64,000 nt of DNA from Allium sativum (lineage: Eukaryota; Streptophyta; Magnoliopsida; Asparagales; Amaryllidaceae). Below the pieces are notes generated by a model. The model worked only from the letters and a program-made list of their open reading frames with translations, was not told the DNA's origin and did no database searches. The stretch lies in the NCBI GenBank assembly GCA_030737875.1, contig CM060912.1:130457993-130521992 (forward strand). Direction: 5' to 3'. Of the stretch, positions 42,931 through 54,221 are shown piece after piece; the stretch's first letter is position 1, and each line of letters starts with the position of its first letter. The translations under genes and the position numbers were made by a program.

Positions 42931-44719
42931 ATTGGATAACTTAGCTTGTTTGTTGAGTACATTTTCCTTAGATCTTGTTTGGATCTGACTTGGATTCGGT
43001 GGTATTATTTTATTCTTTTTCGTACTCTGCTTCTCACTGCTAGCCTTCTAAGGATCAAAGGGATGTGAATCAATTGCAGCTTTATATCCTTGTGGTGGAG
43101 TTATGTCACTGTATGGTTTCTTAAAGCCTTGCATTGTGTGGCTTCTATTTCCAGCTTCAGGGTGATTTGTTGGCGGCTTTTTCATTACCAGTTATTGGAT
43201 TGATTGCAATTTAGCTGATGGACCTTGTGTGTGTGTTCATTATGCCCTTCACTGCCATCATAACAAGAAATAACATAATGAAGAACACTCAATTAAGGAA
43301 CAACGTTAACAAGTGAAGGTTCTAATTCACTATCATTAAAACCAAAAATGTTGTCAACATTATTCACTTTTTCCTTTGCATTACTACTGTAACACCCCAC
43401 CTCCGCTAGGTTCACTCTTTCGGGGGCACTAGCTTCTGGGGGGCGTTAGAACTGGGTAAGCATGCATAATGATATATCAAGGCAGAACAGGAACATAAAT
43501 ATATATGTAAAACAGAGTAAGTGAGAATAAAACAGCAGAATATCTCAAACCATCTCAAAACAAGTCTAGTACATCATAAAGTCATCTGCCAAAATAAATA
43601 TGTCTAGTACAACATAAACAGAAATACTGAAATACATAGTGCTATCCCCAAAAATAAAAGTGATAAACCATAGCGAGCTCAATGTCCAGACATACATGAG
43701 CTATCCAGCGAACAAGCAAGCAATCCAAGCTAAGCACCACTGTTCCCTCAGCCCAAACTTTGGCCCAATAGCATGAGGTGACCTTAATACAAGGTCCAGC
43801 CCAACGGTCTAGTCGATCGGCTCCCTATAAACCTAACACGTCAAGTGTTGGTGTCCATACGGCCCACATATGGTTGTAGTCAGACTGTGCTGGGTCCACC
43901 TTCGGGTGTATCAAGCCCTCGGGTGTCAACCCCAGACACCTAAGCAATAATGCACAGTCTAAACCTACTGGTACCCGTGCCTCGAGTTTGTCCAACACCG
44001 GACTACGTGCACGTCCGCAGCCCGCCTGGACCCGCACCGCTGTACCACTCAGCCGTCGCTTTGGTCGCTTACATCAGTCCAGTAATCGTGCCCCGCCCTA
44101 GCCTAGCCTCTAGGGTTGTGAATGATACCCAACTGGGATTACTGCTGGAACAGACCACGTTGCTAGGGTTTTCTAAGAGGGTTAAGTGTGGTTTAACCCC
44201 TCACTAATCAGGGATTAAATTAGCTAAGTGTAACCAACAGTTCACCACTTAACCCCATTTAATCCCTCGTATCCCCAAAATTGGTTAAGTATTAGTGGGC
44301 CATGACTTAACCCTAATCATGAGGCATTAATTAATTTAGTTGTGCCTTAACCTCTCACATTAGACCTTGTTGTGGTTACTAGTTAGGCCGGGCGGGTCCG
44401 GGTAGCTTTACACCACAACTTGGTCTAACCTCGGGTCCAAGGTACACATGACCAACTTCTCACATTGGGTCCTATTGTTTGTAGCAACTAGTTAAGCCGG
44501 TCGGTTCCGGGTAGGTTTACGCTACAAACTCAACCCAACCTCGAGTTGGCCACACTTATGTTTTCTAAGTGTCATGTCCACTTTATTTTCAAACATAATC
44601 ACAAGTTTAACAAATACTTGGGTAGACCTAACTTAATAGGTAAATTCCCAAGGGGTAGACCTAACTTAATAGGTAAATTCCCAATCTTATATTTTCATGT
44701 ATTTTAAGTTTTACCCAAA

Positions 44720-44737
44720 CCCCCCCCCCCCCCCCCC
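44720..44737. repeat. homopolymer of 18 C in the 3' LTR
   Basis: The partner LTR has only six C preceded by A at 52576-52581. The minus strand is an 18-G run. Confidence 0.9.
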
Positions 44738-44872
44738 AACGTCATTCTATCGCTTACATATTCGTCATAACGCATAAAGGATAGAAAGAGGGAACTTGGC
44801 ACAACATACATGATAAATCTTACATATCATAATAAGCATGCATAACATGTTGGACTTGCATAACTCAGCATA

Positions 44873-45170
44873 GTGAACTTGCATAAACATGCATAACTTG
44901 TTAAACTTGCAAATCATGACTTAGTGAACTTGCATAAACATGCATAACTTGTTAAACTTGCAAATCATGGCATAGTGAACTTGCATAACCATGCATAACT
45001 TGTTAAACTTGCAAATCATGGCATAGTGAACTCGCATAAGCATGCATAACTTATTAAACATGCATAACATAGCATAGTGAACTCGCATAAGCATGCATAA
45101 CTTATTAAACATGCATAACATAGCATAGTGAACTCGCATAAGCATGCATAACTTATTAAACATGCATAAA
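44873..45170. repeat. 51-bp tandem array in Tekay LTR, about six units
   Basis: GTGAACT-type anchors lie at 44873, 44924, 44975, 45026, 45077 and 45128, exactly 51 bp apart. Units contain CATGCATAACTTGTTAAAC or CATGCATAACTTATTAAAC. Because 51 is a multiple of three it leaves an 80-codon open frame on the minus strand (44921-45163), which is not a gene. The other LTR has the same array at about 52717-53014. Confidence 0.95.
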
Positions 45171-45672
45171 TCCCAACTTTCATCACATATTAACTTTAGA
45201 GTTTCTAAAATGAAGGTAAGAGGGCTTACAAATATTATGAAGACACAAATCTACTAATAAAGATTGAGAAGCCCTTTATGCAAGCATATAAAAACCCAAA
45301 ACAAAGCTCCAATTAACAAAAATCCCAAAACTCTAGCTTTAGCAATTAAAGCTTGCAACTTGATGATGTATGCAAGCTAATGATCATTCATACAACTTAG
45401 AAATGCTTGTATGAACATCAAAACCTTCATAGAAATGATTTTTGAAGAGGGTGGAGGCTAGGGTTTTTAGGTGGAGGCCATTTGAGAATTCAATTTGACA
45501 TAGTTTGGTTGCTAGAATGAATAATGAGGTTTTAGGGTAGGATTAGGGGCTTATTTATAGAAGATTAGAGTGTTTTTAGCCCTAGGATTAACCCTAGGTT
45601 AGTTTAGGCCCGTCAGATTTAGGAATTCTCTAGAACCAAGCCAGAAGACCAAGCCCCAAATCAAAATGGTGC

Positions 45673-45779
45673 GCCAGGCAAAACTGCCTGGCCACCCCGT
45701 GTCGACAGGGCAGTCGACACCCTAAAACCCCTGTCGACATGCCTGTCGACATGGGGGTCCTGGCGGGAGTTTTCCCGCC
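45673..45779. promoter_or_regulatory. palindrome-rich module in Tekay U3 (left LTR)
   Basis: An 8-bp hairpin GCCAGGCA-AAAC-TGCCTGGC (45673-45692), four GTCGAC palindromes (45701, 45713, 45733, 45745) and a 7-bp hairpin GGCGGGA-GTTT-TCCCGCC (45762-45779). In transcription sense it lies between LTR start and TATA box, where regulatory sites are expected. The other copy is at 53517-53623. Confidence 0.6.
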
Positions 45780-46031
45780 TGACGCCAGTTAGCCCTAATC
45801 CTTGTTTTTAATTTAAAATTTAAATCTGTTTTTAACATGGAAATTTCTGAAAACTTCAATGGGCCTTAACTGGGTCATACGGACTCCGATTTTCGAAAAC
45901 TCGGACTCTATTTCGCGTATTTTTCCGAGACGAACGCAATGGCATAGCCCGTTTCCCTTGATTCAGATTTTAGAATTAAATTCTGCCTCAATTTATGTTA
46001 TAACAGGTTATTGAAAATACGGGTTGTTACA

Positions 46032-46047
46032 TTCTCCCCTCCTTAAA
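46032..46047 (-). other. polypurine tract of Tekay-type element
   Basis: The minus strand reads TTTAAGGAGGGGAGAA immediately before the 3' LTR start TGTAACAACC. Confidence 0.85.
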
Positions 46048-46469
46048 GGATTTCGTCCCCGAAATCTTCAAGTTAGGAAGAACGTATCCTACCATCCAAT
46101 CATCCATCTACTCAAAGCATCATCCATGAGCAATCATTGTCCTTAAAAGGTTCTAAATGCTGTATGAACATATGCAAAAGTGTGTGTGTATGTACTTATC
46201 TAATGCAAAGATCAATGCAAAATATGTTAGTGAAATGTATCCATATGTATGCAAATCCCTAACATAATGTATAATATCTACATGCTTGCTCAATCATACA
46301 TCCATATGCAACATCCATGTGATTGCATACAAATTTCATCCAAGAATAAGCATAAACACTCATGCACATGCAATATGAGAAGTGTGTGAGCCGATCTAGT
46401 GCCTAATGTGTATCATGCATCCACGAGTAACCACTTGCAACCACTTGCAACCATCAAACATAACATGTT
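46048..46469 (-). other. Tekay 3' untranslated region
   Basis: About 420 bp between pol stop and polypurine tract, AT-rich with many ATGCA/CATGCA words. No gene seen. Confidence 0.6.
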
Positions 46470-47222
46470 TCAAACACATGTTTCATCCAAAGGGTTTCTA
46501 CCTAAGGTTCTCATGACAAGATTAGCACGATAACTAGATAAACATGGATAGCAAAGAGAAAGATATGCTAAACAAAGGAAAGAGATTGAGAGTGTACCCT
46601 CAAAAAGGAATGGATAAAGCCCACGCATCTTCTCCTCGGTTTCCCAAGTTGCGTCTTCTTCGGCTTCACCCCATTGAACCTTCACCAGCTTGACCTCTCG
46701 ATTCCTTAGCTTCTTGGTCTCCGTCCCCAAGACACGAATCAGAGCTCTCCTCAAAGTTGCCTCTTTCTCTACTTCCACGTCTTCAAGAATGCTAGGTTCA
46801 ACCACCTCAGCGGACTCATGTAGGCACTTTCGGAGATGCGAGACATGAAAGACATTATGCACTCCGGACAGCTTCTCGGGCAATTGCACTTTATAAGCCA
46901 TCTTCCCAATTCTCTCTATGATAGGGAAGGGTCCAACAAATCTCGGTGCCAACTTCCCAACAGCTCCAAATCGGACCACATTCCGCAAAGGAGAAACCTT
47001 TACGAAAACCATGTCCCCAACATCAAACTCCAAATCGGATCTCCGCTTATCAGCATAGGATTTCTGTCGGTCTTGGGCCGCCTTCATCCGTCTTCTAATC
47101 AACTCGACCTTCTCGGATGTATTTCTAATCATGTCGGGTCCAAGTATAAGCTTATCTGTAGTCTCCCACCAACATGTAGGTGACTTGCACGACCTCCCAT
47201 ATAAAGCTTCAAATGGTGCCAT
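46470..47222 (-). CDS. pol: Tekay integrase C-terminus with chromodomain, downstream of frameshift
   Basis: 250 codons starting at MAPFEALYGR, a conserved integrase phrase, not a natural start codon. The middle has FDVGDMVFVKVSPLR and RFVGPFPIIERIG (GPY/F-type module). The chromodomain-like end spans about residues 160-212, with VLGTETKKLRNREVKLVKVQ, then W and ATWETEEKMRGLYPFLFE. Such chromodomains in plant chromoviruses are thought to guide insertion to chromatin. The frame differs by one base from the upstream polyprotein; one base missing near 47256 accounts for it. The hydrophobic tail after LFEG may be an extension past the usual end. Confidence 0.93.
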   Translation of the reverse strand: MAPFEALYGRSCKSPTCWWETTDKLILGPDMIRNTSEKVELIRRRMKAAQDRQKSYADKRRSDLEFDVGDMVFVKVSPLRNVVRFGAVGKLAPRFVGPFPIIERIGKMAYKVQLPEKLSGVHNVFHVSHLRKCLHESAEVVEPSILEDVEVEKEATLRRALIRVLGTETKKLRNREVKLVKVQWGEAEEDATWETEEKMRGLYPFLFEGTLSISFLCLAYLSLCYPCLSSYRANLVMRTLGRNPLDETCV

Positions 47223-47224
47223 CC

Positions 47225-50200
47225 CTATGCTCGCCTGATAACTGTTATTATATGCAACTCAACAAGAGGAAGATGGTCTTCCCAAGCACCACCAAAATCC
47301 AGAATGCAAAGCCTCAACAAGTCCTCAAGTACCCTATTCACCCTCTCTGTTTGGCCGTCTGTTTGTGGGTGATAGGCCGTACTCAGGTTCAATCTCGTGC
47401 CCATAGCTTCCTGCAAACTGTTCCAGAACTGACTAGTAAAGATGGGGTCTCGGTCACTGACTATGCTAGAAGGGACTCCATGTAGTCGTACTATCTCACG
47501 AAGATATACTGATGCTAGTCCAGATGCGGTCCTTTTGCTCTTCACCGGAATGAAATGAGCACTCTTCGTAAGCCTATCTACAATGACCCATATACTCGTA
47601 TTCCCCTTCCTTGACCTTGGAAGCCCATCAATAAAGTCCATAGAAATACTCTCCCACTTCCATAGCGGGACCTCTAGAGGATGCAATAGCCCACCGGGCT
47701 TCTTCGACTCGGCTTTTACTCTCTGACAAACAACACATCTGGAGACAAACTCTGCCACATCTTTCTTCATTCCAGGCCAGAAGAAAATGCGCTTCATATC
47801 ATTATACATCTTATCCCCGCCTGGATGTATGGTCAACTTGGAGCGATGTGCTTCATCAAGAACTTTCCTCACCAAATCTTCTACCATCGGAACACAAAGC
47901 CTTCCGTCTCTCCTCAGCCAACCCTTATCATCTATTGAATGTCGAGCAAGGTGACTAGATGTCTCCCCTCGAATCAGCTTATCCATGATCTCAATTATCT
48001 GAGGGTCTTCCTTCTGCGAAGCCCCAACTTGATCCAGAAGGGTAGGCCTGAGCTCTAGAGATGCCAAAGAACCGGTCATCGACTCAACTGTCAAATAAAA
48101 ATCAAAGGTTGCCAAGAACTCTAAATTCTTCATCTCAACAAATAGAGGACTTAGTGTTAACCTTTTTCTACTCAACGCATCCGCTACAACATTCCCCTTG
48201 CTAGGGGTATAGGCTATATCAAAATCATAGGACGCCAAGAATTCCATCCATCTCTGCTGCCTCAAGTTCAGATCCTTCTGCGAAAAGAGATACTTCAAAG
48301 ACTTATGATCAGTATACAGCTCAAATCTCTCTCCCAGGAGATAATGACGCCAAGCCTTGAGTGCATATACAATCGCTGCCAGCTCTAGATCATGAGTGGG
48401 ATAATTCTTCTCATGCACCTTAAGTTGCCTCCCACCAAAACATATAACTCTGCCCTCTTGCATCAGAATGGCGCCCAATCCCGTGCCACAAGCATCAGTG
48501 TACACGGTAAATATCTTACCACCATCGGGTAAAGCTAGAACTGGTGCTGAGGTAAGGGCTCTCTTGAGTCTTTGAAAAGCAAGCTCACAGTCCATATCCC
48601 AAGCAAAAACTAAGTTCTTCTTCGTCAACTTAGTAAGAGGAGCGGATATCTTCGCGAAGTCCTTGATGAACTTCCGGTAAAAACCCGCAAGACCCAGAAA
48701 ACTTCTCACCTCGGTTGCATTCCTTGGAGTCTTCCAATCCTGAACTGCAACCACCTTAGCGGGATCCACCGCTAAGCCTTGCTTGGATACGATATGCCCA
48801 AGGAATCTGACTTCCCTTCTCCAAAAGTGGCACTTGGAGAACTTGGCCTTTAACTGATGTGCTCTAAGCGTATCCATCACCTCTACAAGATGCCTCGCGT
48901 GCTCTTCTTCATCCTTGGAGAAAACCAGAATATCATCCACAAAGACCACGACAAACTTGTTCAAGAACTCCCGAAACACCCTACTCATCAAGTCCACAAA
49001 ATACGCGGGTGCATTCGTCAAACCGAACGGCATAACAAGCCATTCAAAGAATCCATCTGGAGTTCTGAATGCAGTCTTGTCTATACTATCCTCAGCCACT
49101 CTGAGCTGATGAAATCCGGTAGCAAGATCAAGCTGAGAGAAAACAGAAACACCAACAAGCTGGTCAAAGAGATCATCAATCCTCGGTAACAGGTGTCTGT
49201 TCTTCTTAGTCAGCTTATTCAATTCTCTATAATCCACACAGAGTCGAAGAGAACCATCTGCCTTAGTAGCAAACACCACAGGCGCTCCCCATTCTGATAT
49301 ACTTCGTCTAATGAAGTTCTTCTCAAGCAACTCCTTTACTTGCTTGCTGAGCTCCCGTCTCTCACGCGGAGCCATGTGCCGAACGGGCAAAGAAACAGGC
49401 TTAGCATTATCCACCAGATAAATGCGAAAATCAATCTCTCGTTTAGGGGGCAACCCCTTAACTTCTTCAAAAACATCTGGATAATCTCGGACCACCCTTA
49501 CAGACTGAAGGGCTTCCTCTGACGAGTCGAGAGATTCAAGATAGCACAACATGACGGGATCCTTCAGATTGCATGAAATCTCTAAGGTGTTGCCAAGGCG
49601 AGTCACAAGCCTCACAACCCTATGCTCACAATCAAGAATGGCTCCATATCGGGACAGCCAATCCATGCCCGGTATCAATCCGTATCCCCTGAAACCAAGA
49701 ACATATGCACTACACAAGAACTCTACACTGAGTATAGAGATCCTCAGATCCTCACATATCATAGATAGATGAGCAGAACCCCCAATGGGATTCGAAACAC
49801 AAACGGGATCATCCACTAAGCTAGTACTAAGGTGCAAGCTATCAACAAGATCAGATGAAATAAAGCTATGTGATGCACCAGAATCAAACAAGGTACGAAC
49901 TGGAAGATCAGAAACATAAACAAGGTTCTCAACAGAAACACTACCTCGGTCGGGAACTGGAGCGGTATTGAGAGCATGAACTTGCCCTCCTGAAGGTCCA
50001 GCCTGTCCTTTCTTCTTCGGGCACTCCTTGCTGAAGTGTCCAGTCTCACCACAGGAAAAACATCCACCACTAAGCTTCCTTTTCTTCTTCCTACAATCCT
50101 TAGCAAAGTGTCCAGGCACACCACAGTAATTGCACTTTCCCTTGCCTTTGTTGTTGTTCCCCTTCTTGTTCTTGCTCTGATTCCCCTGACTGCTTTGACC

Positions 50201-50902
50201 ACCTTGATTGCCTTTGCCTTGAGAATCAGTCTTCTTTGCTTGAGTATCACTCGTCTTGACCTCTTTCTTTCCATCTCCCTGAAGTAGAGCCATATTGACC
50301 AAACTCTCAAAAGTAGCCCCATGCGGAATATGTGACATCGCCAAGCCCTGCAGCGGCTCATTCAACCCTCTAGCAAATCGAAGAGCCTTCTTCTCAGGAG
50401 TGTTCACCATATCCAAACCAAAACGGGCCAGCTGATTAAACTTGTTCACAAACTCCTTAACAGACATATCACCTTGCTTTAATGCCATGAACTTCTCCAT
50501 CTGTAAATTCGCCTCAGTAGAAGATAGAAACTTGGCCACAAATCTAGCCCTCAAATCGGCCCAAGTCTCAACGGGCCTCGTCCCATTGGTGACCTCCCAC
50601 CAATAGGCCGCTTCATCCTTCAAAAGCCATACTGTCAATAAGATCTTCCTCTCGTCATCAATCCCAAAGATAGCAAACAAGTCCTCAGTGTCTTTCAGCC
50701 AATTCCTAGCTTCAACAAAAGATTCCGTGCCTAGGAAATTCTTGCCTCCCATCGCCTTGAAGTCTTTACAAACCTTCGTGAACTCAACCTGAGGATGCTG
50801 AGGGGGAGGAGGAGGAAGAGGAGCCTCAGCAACAGGAGGGGGAGGAACATTAGCAACGGGAGGAGGAATATTAACTGCTGGAGGAGGGGGAACAGGAACC
50901 AC
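47225..50902 (-). CDS. gag-pol: Tekay gag-protease-RT-RNase H-integrase polyprotein, frameshifted at its end
   Basis: 1225 codons. Proline-rich N-terminus, then gag (about 40-215), two CCHC zinc knuckles near residues 257-270 ([14 protein letters not shown]) and 281-294 ([14 protein letters not shown]), protease (LFDSGAS), RT with [10 protein letters not shown] and [10 protein letters not shown], RNase H ([26 protein letters not shown]), and integrase with an HHCC part (CVVCQR) and a core with [15 protein letters not shown] and DGQTERVN. The last two acidic residues are 35 apart, as expected. The final 13 or so residues are out of frame: a single missing base near 47256 shifts the frame and stops it at TAG next to 47225. 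The first codon is GTG; the frame is open about 100 bp upstream without ATG, so the true start is uncertain. Confidence 0.94.
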   Translation of the reverse strand: MVPVPPPPAVNIPPPVANVPPPPVAEAPLPPPPPQHPQVEFTKVCKDFKAMGGKNFLGTESFVEARNWLKDTEDLFAIFGIDDERKILLTVWLLKDEAAYWWEVTNGTRPVETWADLRARFVAKFLSSTEANLQMEKFMALKQGDMSVKEFVNKFNQLARFGLDMVNTPEKKALRFARGLNEPLQGLAMSHIPHGATFESLVNMALLQGDGKKEVKTSDTQAKKTDSQGKGNQGGQSSQGNQSKNKKGNNNKGKGKCNYCGVPGHFAKDCRKKKRKLSGGCFSCGETGHFSKECPKKKGQAGPSGGQVHALNTAPVPDRGSVSVENLVYVSDLPVRTLFDSGASHSFISSDLVDSLHLSTSLVDDPVCVSNPIGGSAHLSMICEDLRISILSVEFLCSAYVLGFRGYGLIPGMDWLSRYGAILDCEHRVVRLVTRLGNTLEISCNLKDPVMLCYLESLDSSEEALQSVRVVRDYPDVFEEVKGLPPKREIDFRIYLVDNAKPVSLPVRHMAPRERRELSKQVKELLEKNFIRRSISEWGAPVVFATKADGSLRLCVDYRELNKLTKKNRHLLPRIDDLFDQLVGVSVFSQLDLATGFHQLRVAEDSIDKTAFRTPDGFFEWLVMPFGLTNAPAYFVDLMSRVFREFLNKFVVVFVDDILVFSKDEEEHARHLVEVMDTLRAHQLKAKFSKCHFWRREVRFLGHIVSKQGLAVDPAKVVAVQDWKTPRNATEVRSFLGLAGFYRKFIKDFAKISAPLTKLTKKNLVFAWDMDCELAFQRLKRALTSAPVLALPDGGKIFTVYTDACGTGLGAILMQEGRVICFGGRQLKVHEKNYPTHDLELAAIVYALKAWRHYLLGERFELYTDHKSLKYLFSQKDLNLRQQRWMEFLASYDFDIAYTPSKGNVVADALSRKRLTLSPLFVEMKNLEFLATFDFYLTVESMTGSLASLELRPTLLDQVGASQKEDPQIIEIMDKLIRGETSSHLARHSIDDKGWLRRDGRLCVPMVEDLVRKVLDEAHRSKLTIHPGGDKMYNDMKRIFFWPGMKKDVAEFVSRCVVCQRVKAESKKPGGLLHPLEVPLWKWESISMDFIDGLPRSRKGNTSIWVIVDRLTKSAHFIPVKSKRTASGLASVYLREIVRLHGVPSSIVSDRDPIFTSQFWNSLQEAMGTRLNLSTAYHPQTDGQTERVNRVLEDLLRLCILDFGGAWEDHLPLVELHIITVIRRA

Positions 50903-51224
50903 CGGAGGAGGGACATTAGGGGGAGGATTCTCAACTACAGGAGGGGGAGTGGGAGTAGGGTTTGCGGGGCCGGCTGCCGCCCTAGCTTCTAGAAATACCA
51001 GAGTGGCACATTTACTCCATCAGGGATGGCAAGATCCTCAGCTATACTGAAACGAAGGATAAGATAAGATTAGGTCAAGGGAACGAAGGATAACGCTAAT
51101 GGCTTTTTGGGGAATAGCCCTTTTAAAATACTAGACTTTTCTTTGGAAAATACTTCATACTTGTTTTGAAAATAGTTTTTCAAAAGTCTTTTAAAAACTT
51201 TTTGTCCTTTCTTGTAAACCATAT
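50903..51224 (-). other. Tekay leader between primer site and gag
   Basis: The part next to gag continues the proline-rich frame to about 51020 without an ATG in that frame, suggesting a mutated start or an unusual initiation. The rest shows nothing further. Plus-strand frame 50795-50992 is a shadow. Confidence 0.5.
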
Positions 51225-51236
51225 GCTCTGATACCG
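51225..51236 (-). other. primer binding site, tRNA-iMet type (Tekay)
   Basis: The minus strand reads CGGTATCAGAGC, 4 nt after the 5' LTR end. The usual plant iMet site is TGGTATCAGAGC, so the first base is changed. Confidence 0.8.
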
Positions 51237-53395
51237 AATTTGTAACACCCCACCTCCGCTAGGGCCACTCTTTCGGGGGCACTAGCTTCTGGGGGGCGTT
51301 AGAACTGGGTAAGCATGCATAATGATATATCAAGGCAGAACAGGAAAATAAATATATATGTAAAACAGAGTAAGTGAGAATAAAACAGCGGAATATCTCA
51401 AACCATCTCAAAACAAGTCTAGTGCATCATAAAGTCATCTGCCAAAATAAATATGTCTAGTACAACATAAACAGAAATACTGAAATACATAGTGCTATCC
51501 CCAAAAATAAAAGTGATAAACCATAGCGAGCTCAATGTCCAAACATACATGAGCTATCCAGCGAAAAAGCAAGCAATCCAAGCTAAGCACCACTGTTCCC
51601 TCAGCCCAAACTTTGGCCCAATAGCATGAGGTGACCTTAATACAAGGTCCAACCCAACGGTATAGTCGATCGGCTCCCTATAAACCTAACACGTCAAGTG
51701 TTGGTGTCCATACGGCCCACATATGGTTATAGTCAGACTGTGCTGGGTCCACCTTCGGGTGTATCAAGCCCTCGGGTGTCAACCCCAGACACCTAAGCAA
51801 TAATGCACAGTCTAAACCTACTGGTACCCGTGCCTCGAGTTTGTCCAACACCGGACTACGTGCACGTCCGCAGCCCGCCTGGACCCGCACCGCTGTACCA
51901 CTCAGCCGTCGCTTTGGTCGCTTACATCAGTCCAGTAATCGTGCCCCGCCCTAGCCTAGCCTCTTGGGTTGTGAATGATACCCAACTGGGATTACTGCTG
52001 GAACAGACCACGTTGCTAGGGTTTTCTAAGAGGGTTAAGTGTGGTTTAACCCCTCACTAATCAGGGATTAAATTAGCTAAGTGTAACCAACAGTTCACCA
52101 CTTAACCCCATTTAATCCCTCGTATCCCCAAAATTGGTTAAGTATTAGTGGGCCATGACTTAACCCTAATCATGAGGCATTAATTAATTTAGTTGTGCCT
52201 TAACCTCTCACATTAGACCTTGTTGTGGTTACTAGTTAGGCCGGGCGGGTCCGGGTAGCTTTACACCACAACTTGGTCTAACCTCGGGTCCAAGGTACAC
52301 ATGACCAACTTCTCACATTGGGTCCTATTGTTTGTAGCAACTAGTTAAGCCGGTCGGTTCCGGGTAGGTTTACGCTACAAACTCAACCCAACCTCGAGTT
52401 GGCCACACTTATGTTTTCTAAGTGTCATGTCCACTTTATTTTCAAACATAATCACAAGTTTAACAAATACTTGGGTAGACCTAACTTAATAGGTAAATTC
52501 CCAAGGGGTAGACCTAACTTAATAGGTAAATTCCCAATCTTATATTTTCATGTATTTTAAGTTTTACCCAAAAAACCCCCCAACGTCATTCTATCGCTTA
52601 CATATTCGTCATAACGCATAAAGGATAGAAAGAGGGAACTTGGCACAACATACATGATAAATCTTACATATCATAATAAGCATGCATAACATGTTGGACT
52701 TGCATAACTTAGCATAGTGAACTTGCATAAACATGCATAACTTGTTAAACTTGCAAATCATGACTTAGTGAACTTGCATAAACATGCATAACTTGTTAAA
52801 CTTGCAAATCATGGCATAGTGAACTTGCATAACCATGCATAACTTGTTAAACTTGCAAATCATGGCATAGTGAACTCGCATAAGCATGCATAACTTATTA
52901 AACATGCATAACATAGCATAGTGAACTCGCATAAGCATGCATAACTTATTAAACATGCATAACATAGCATAGTGAACTCGCATAAGCATGCATAACTTAT
53001 TAAACATGCATAAATCCCAACTTTCATCACATATTAACTTTAGAGTTTCTAAAATGAAGGTAAGAGGGCTTACAAATATTATGAAGACACAAATCTACTA
53101 ATAAAGATTGAGAAGCCCTTTATGCAAGCATATAAAAACCCAAAACAAAGCTCCAATTAACAAAAATCCCAAAACTCTAGCTTTAGCAATTAAAGCTTGC
53201 AACTTGATGATGTATGCAAGCTAATGATCATTCATACAACTTAGAAATGCTTGTATGAACATCAAAACCTTCATAGAAATGATTTTTGAAGAGGGTGGAG
53301 GCTAGGGTTTTTAGGTGGAGGCCATTTGAGAATTCAATTTGACATAGTTTGGTTGCTAGAATGAATAATGAGGTTTTAGGGTAGGATTAGGGGCT

Positions 53396-53403
53396 TATTT
53401 ATA
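53396..53403 (-). promoter_or_regulatory. TATA box of Tekay 5' LTR
   Basis: TATAAATA on the minus strand, about 470 bp inside the LTR in transcription sense. The identical box is at 45552-45559 in the partner LTR. Confidence 0.55.
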
Positions 53404-53516
53404 GAAGATTAGAGTGTTTTTAGCCCTAGGATTAACCCTAGGTTAGTTTAGGCCCGTCAGATTTAGGAATTCTCTAGAACCAAGCCAGAAGACCAAGCCC
53501 CAAATCAAAATGGTGC

Positions 53517-53623
53517 GCCAGGCAAAACTGCCTGGCCACCCCGTGTCGACAGGGCAGTCGACACCCTAAGACCCCTGTCGACATGCCTGTCGACATGGGG
53601 GTCCTGGCGGGAGTTTTCCCGCC
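53517..53623. promoter_or_regulatory. palindrome-rich module in Tekay U3 (right LTR)
   Basis: Same two perfect hairpins and four GTCGAC sites as at 45673-45779. The only change seen is one base between the second and third sites. Confidence 0.6.
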
Positions 53624-53875
53624 TGACGCCAGTTAGCCCTAATCCTTGTTTTTAATTTAAAATTTAAATCTGTTTTTAACATGGAAATTTCTGAAAACTT
53701 CAATGGGCCTTAACTGGGTCATACGGACTCCGATTTTCGAAAACTCGGACTCTATTTCGCGTATTTTTCCGAGACGAACGCAATGGCATAGCCCGTTTCC
53801 CTTGATTCAGAATTTAGAATTAAATTCTGCCTCGATTTATGTTATAACAGGTTATTGAAAATACGGGTTGTTACA

Positions 53876-54221
53876 ACTACCATACTTTCCCACAACAGAG
53901 TTAGGTAGTTGGCATGGAGTAGACCTGCCACTTATTGTTGCTTCACAACTACTGGTGACAGTGGTTAGGTTATTGTTATTCTAGCTTTGAGACTATGTTT
54001 CTTCCACTACATTTTCTCCATGGTTACTTTATCAATTATAAGAGGACCACCCGTTTGTGTATCATCTTTGTTCCTTTTCTCCTCTACTTTATCTTGCAAT
54101 ACTACATAGCAGTTAACGGTTTTAATAGGATCATTGCGAATATTTTAACCAAAAGTGTTACCTTTCACAGAGTGAGAAATTTTCTCTTTGTTAAGCATAT
54201 TACTCTAACAATCTAGCTTTC
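53876..54221 (-). pseudogene. LINE remnant, right part (probable ORF1 end)
   Basis: Continues the LINE beyond the Tekay insertion. On the minus strand near 53970-53880 a Ser/Thr-rich translation (TTVTSSCEATISGRSTPCQL) leads in frame across the insertion site to NNVDNIFGFNDSELE at 43382-43320, as expected for the variable C-terminus of LINE ORF1. Further upstream (about 54190-53990) VEEKRNKDDTQTGGPLII is plausible ORF1 sequence. Broken and unproven. Confidence 0.5.

Larger units (their letters stand above)
41512..43387 (-). mobile_element. LINE (non-LTR retrotransposon) remnant, left part
   Basis: Minus-strand ORF2 remains of a plant L1-type LINE. An endonuclease start lies near 42925-42800 (CVWNIR...ALVILETKL), then PWFVCGDFNS near 42520, then CNAISLNIFP near 42310, then the linker ORF at 42119-41640, then the N-terminal part of the reverse transcriptase (GGPDGYNVVFFKHCW) at about 41560-41515. 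There the LINE is cut by the end of long-LTR unit C. Frameshifts and stops break it several times. 42960-43387 lies between ORF1 and ORF2 remains. Sequence resumes at 53876 beyond the Tekay insertion. Confidence 0.8.
43388..46031 (-). repeat. 3' LTR of Tekay-type element (2644 bp)
   Basis: On the plus strand it starts TGTAACACCCCACC and ends ACGGGTTGTTACA. It contains a TATAAATA box on the minus strand (45552-45559), a 51-bp tandem array (44873-45170), an 18-C run (44720-44737) and a hairpin/GTCGAC module (45673-45779). Frames such as 43825-44037 and 43950-44207 occur in both LTR copies only because the LTRs are identical. Confidence 0.95.
43388..53875 (-). mobile_element. Tekay/Del-type chromovirus, full length and nearly intact
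   Basis: 10,488 bp, flanked by ACTAC (43383-43387 and 53876-53880), inserted in the LINE. On the minus strand: 5' LTR (53875 to 51241), iMet-type primer site, short leader, gag-pol (about 50902 to 46470) with chromodomain, polypurine tract, 3' LTR (46031 to 43388). LTRs of about 2640 bp differ at roughly 15 positions plus a C-tract, so insertion is recent. One single-base frameshift in the integrase and an unclear gag start are the only defects seen. Confidence 0.95.
51241..53875 (-). repeat. 5' LTR of Tekay-type element (2635 bp)
   Basis: About 99.4% identical by eye to 43388-46031. TATAAATA on the minus strand at 53396-53403. It carries the 51-bp array at about 52717-53014 and the palindrome module at 53517-53623. 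The C run is 6 instead of 18. Confidence 0.95.

Noticed and set aside
43950..44207. 85-codon ORF repeated at 51803-52060 with one change
   Set aside because: Repeated only because the two LTRs are duplicates; no domain and antisense to LTR transcription.
44921..45163. 80-codon repeat protein with a 17-residue period
   Set aside because: The 51-bp tandem array has a period divisible by three, which leaves the frame open by chance. It lies in an LTR and occurs twice only because LTRs are duplicated (also 52765-53007).
49816..50361. 181-codon minus-strand ORF
   Set aside because: Out-of-phase shadow of the Tekay gag zinc-knuckle region.
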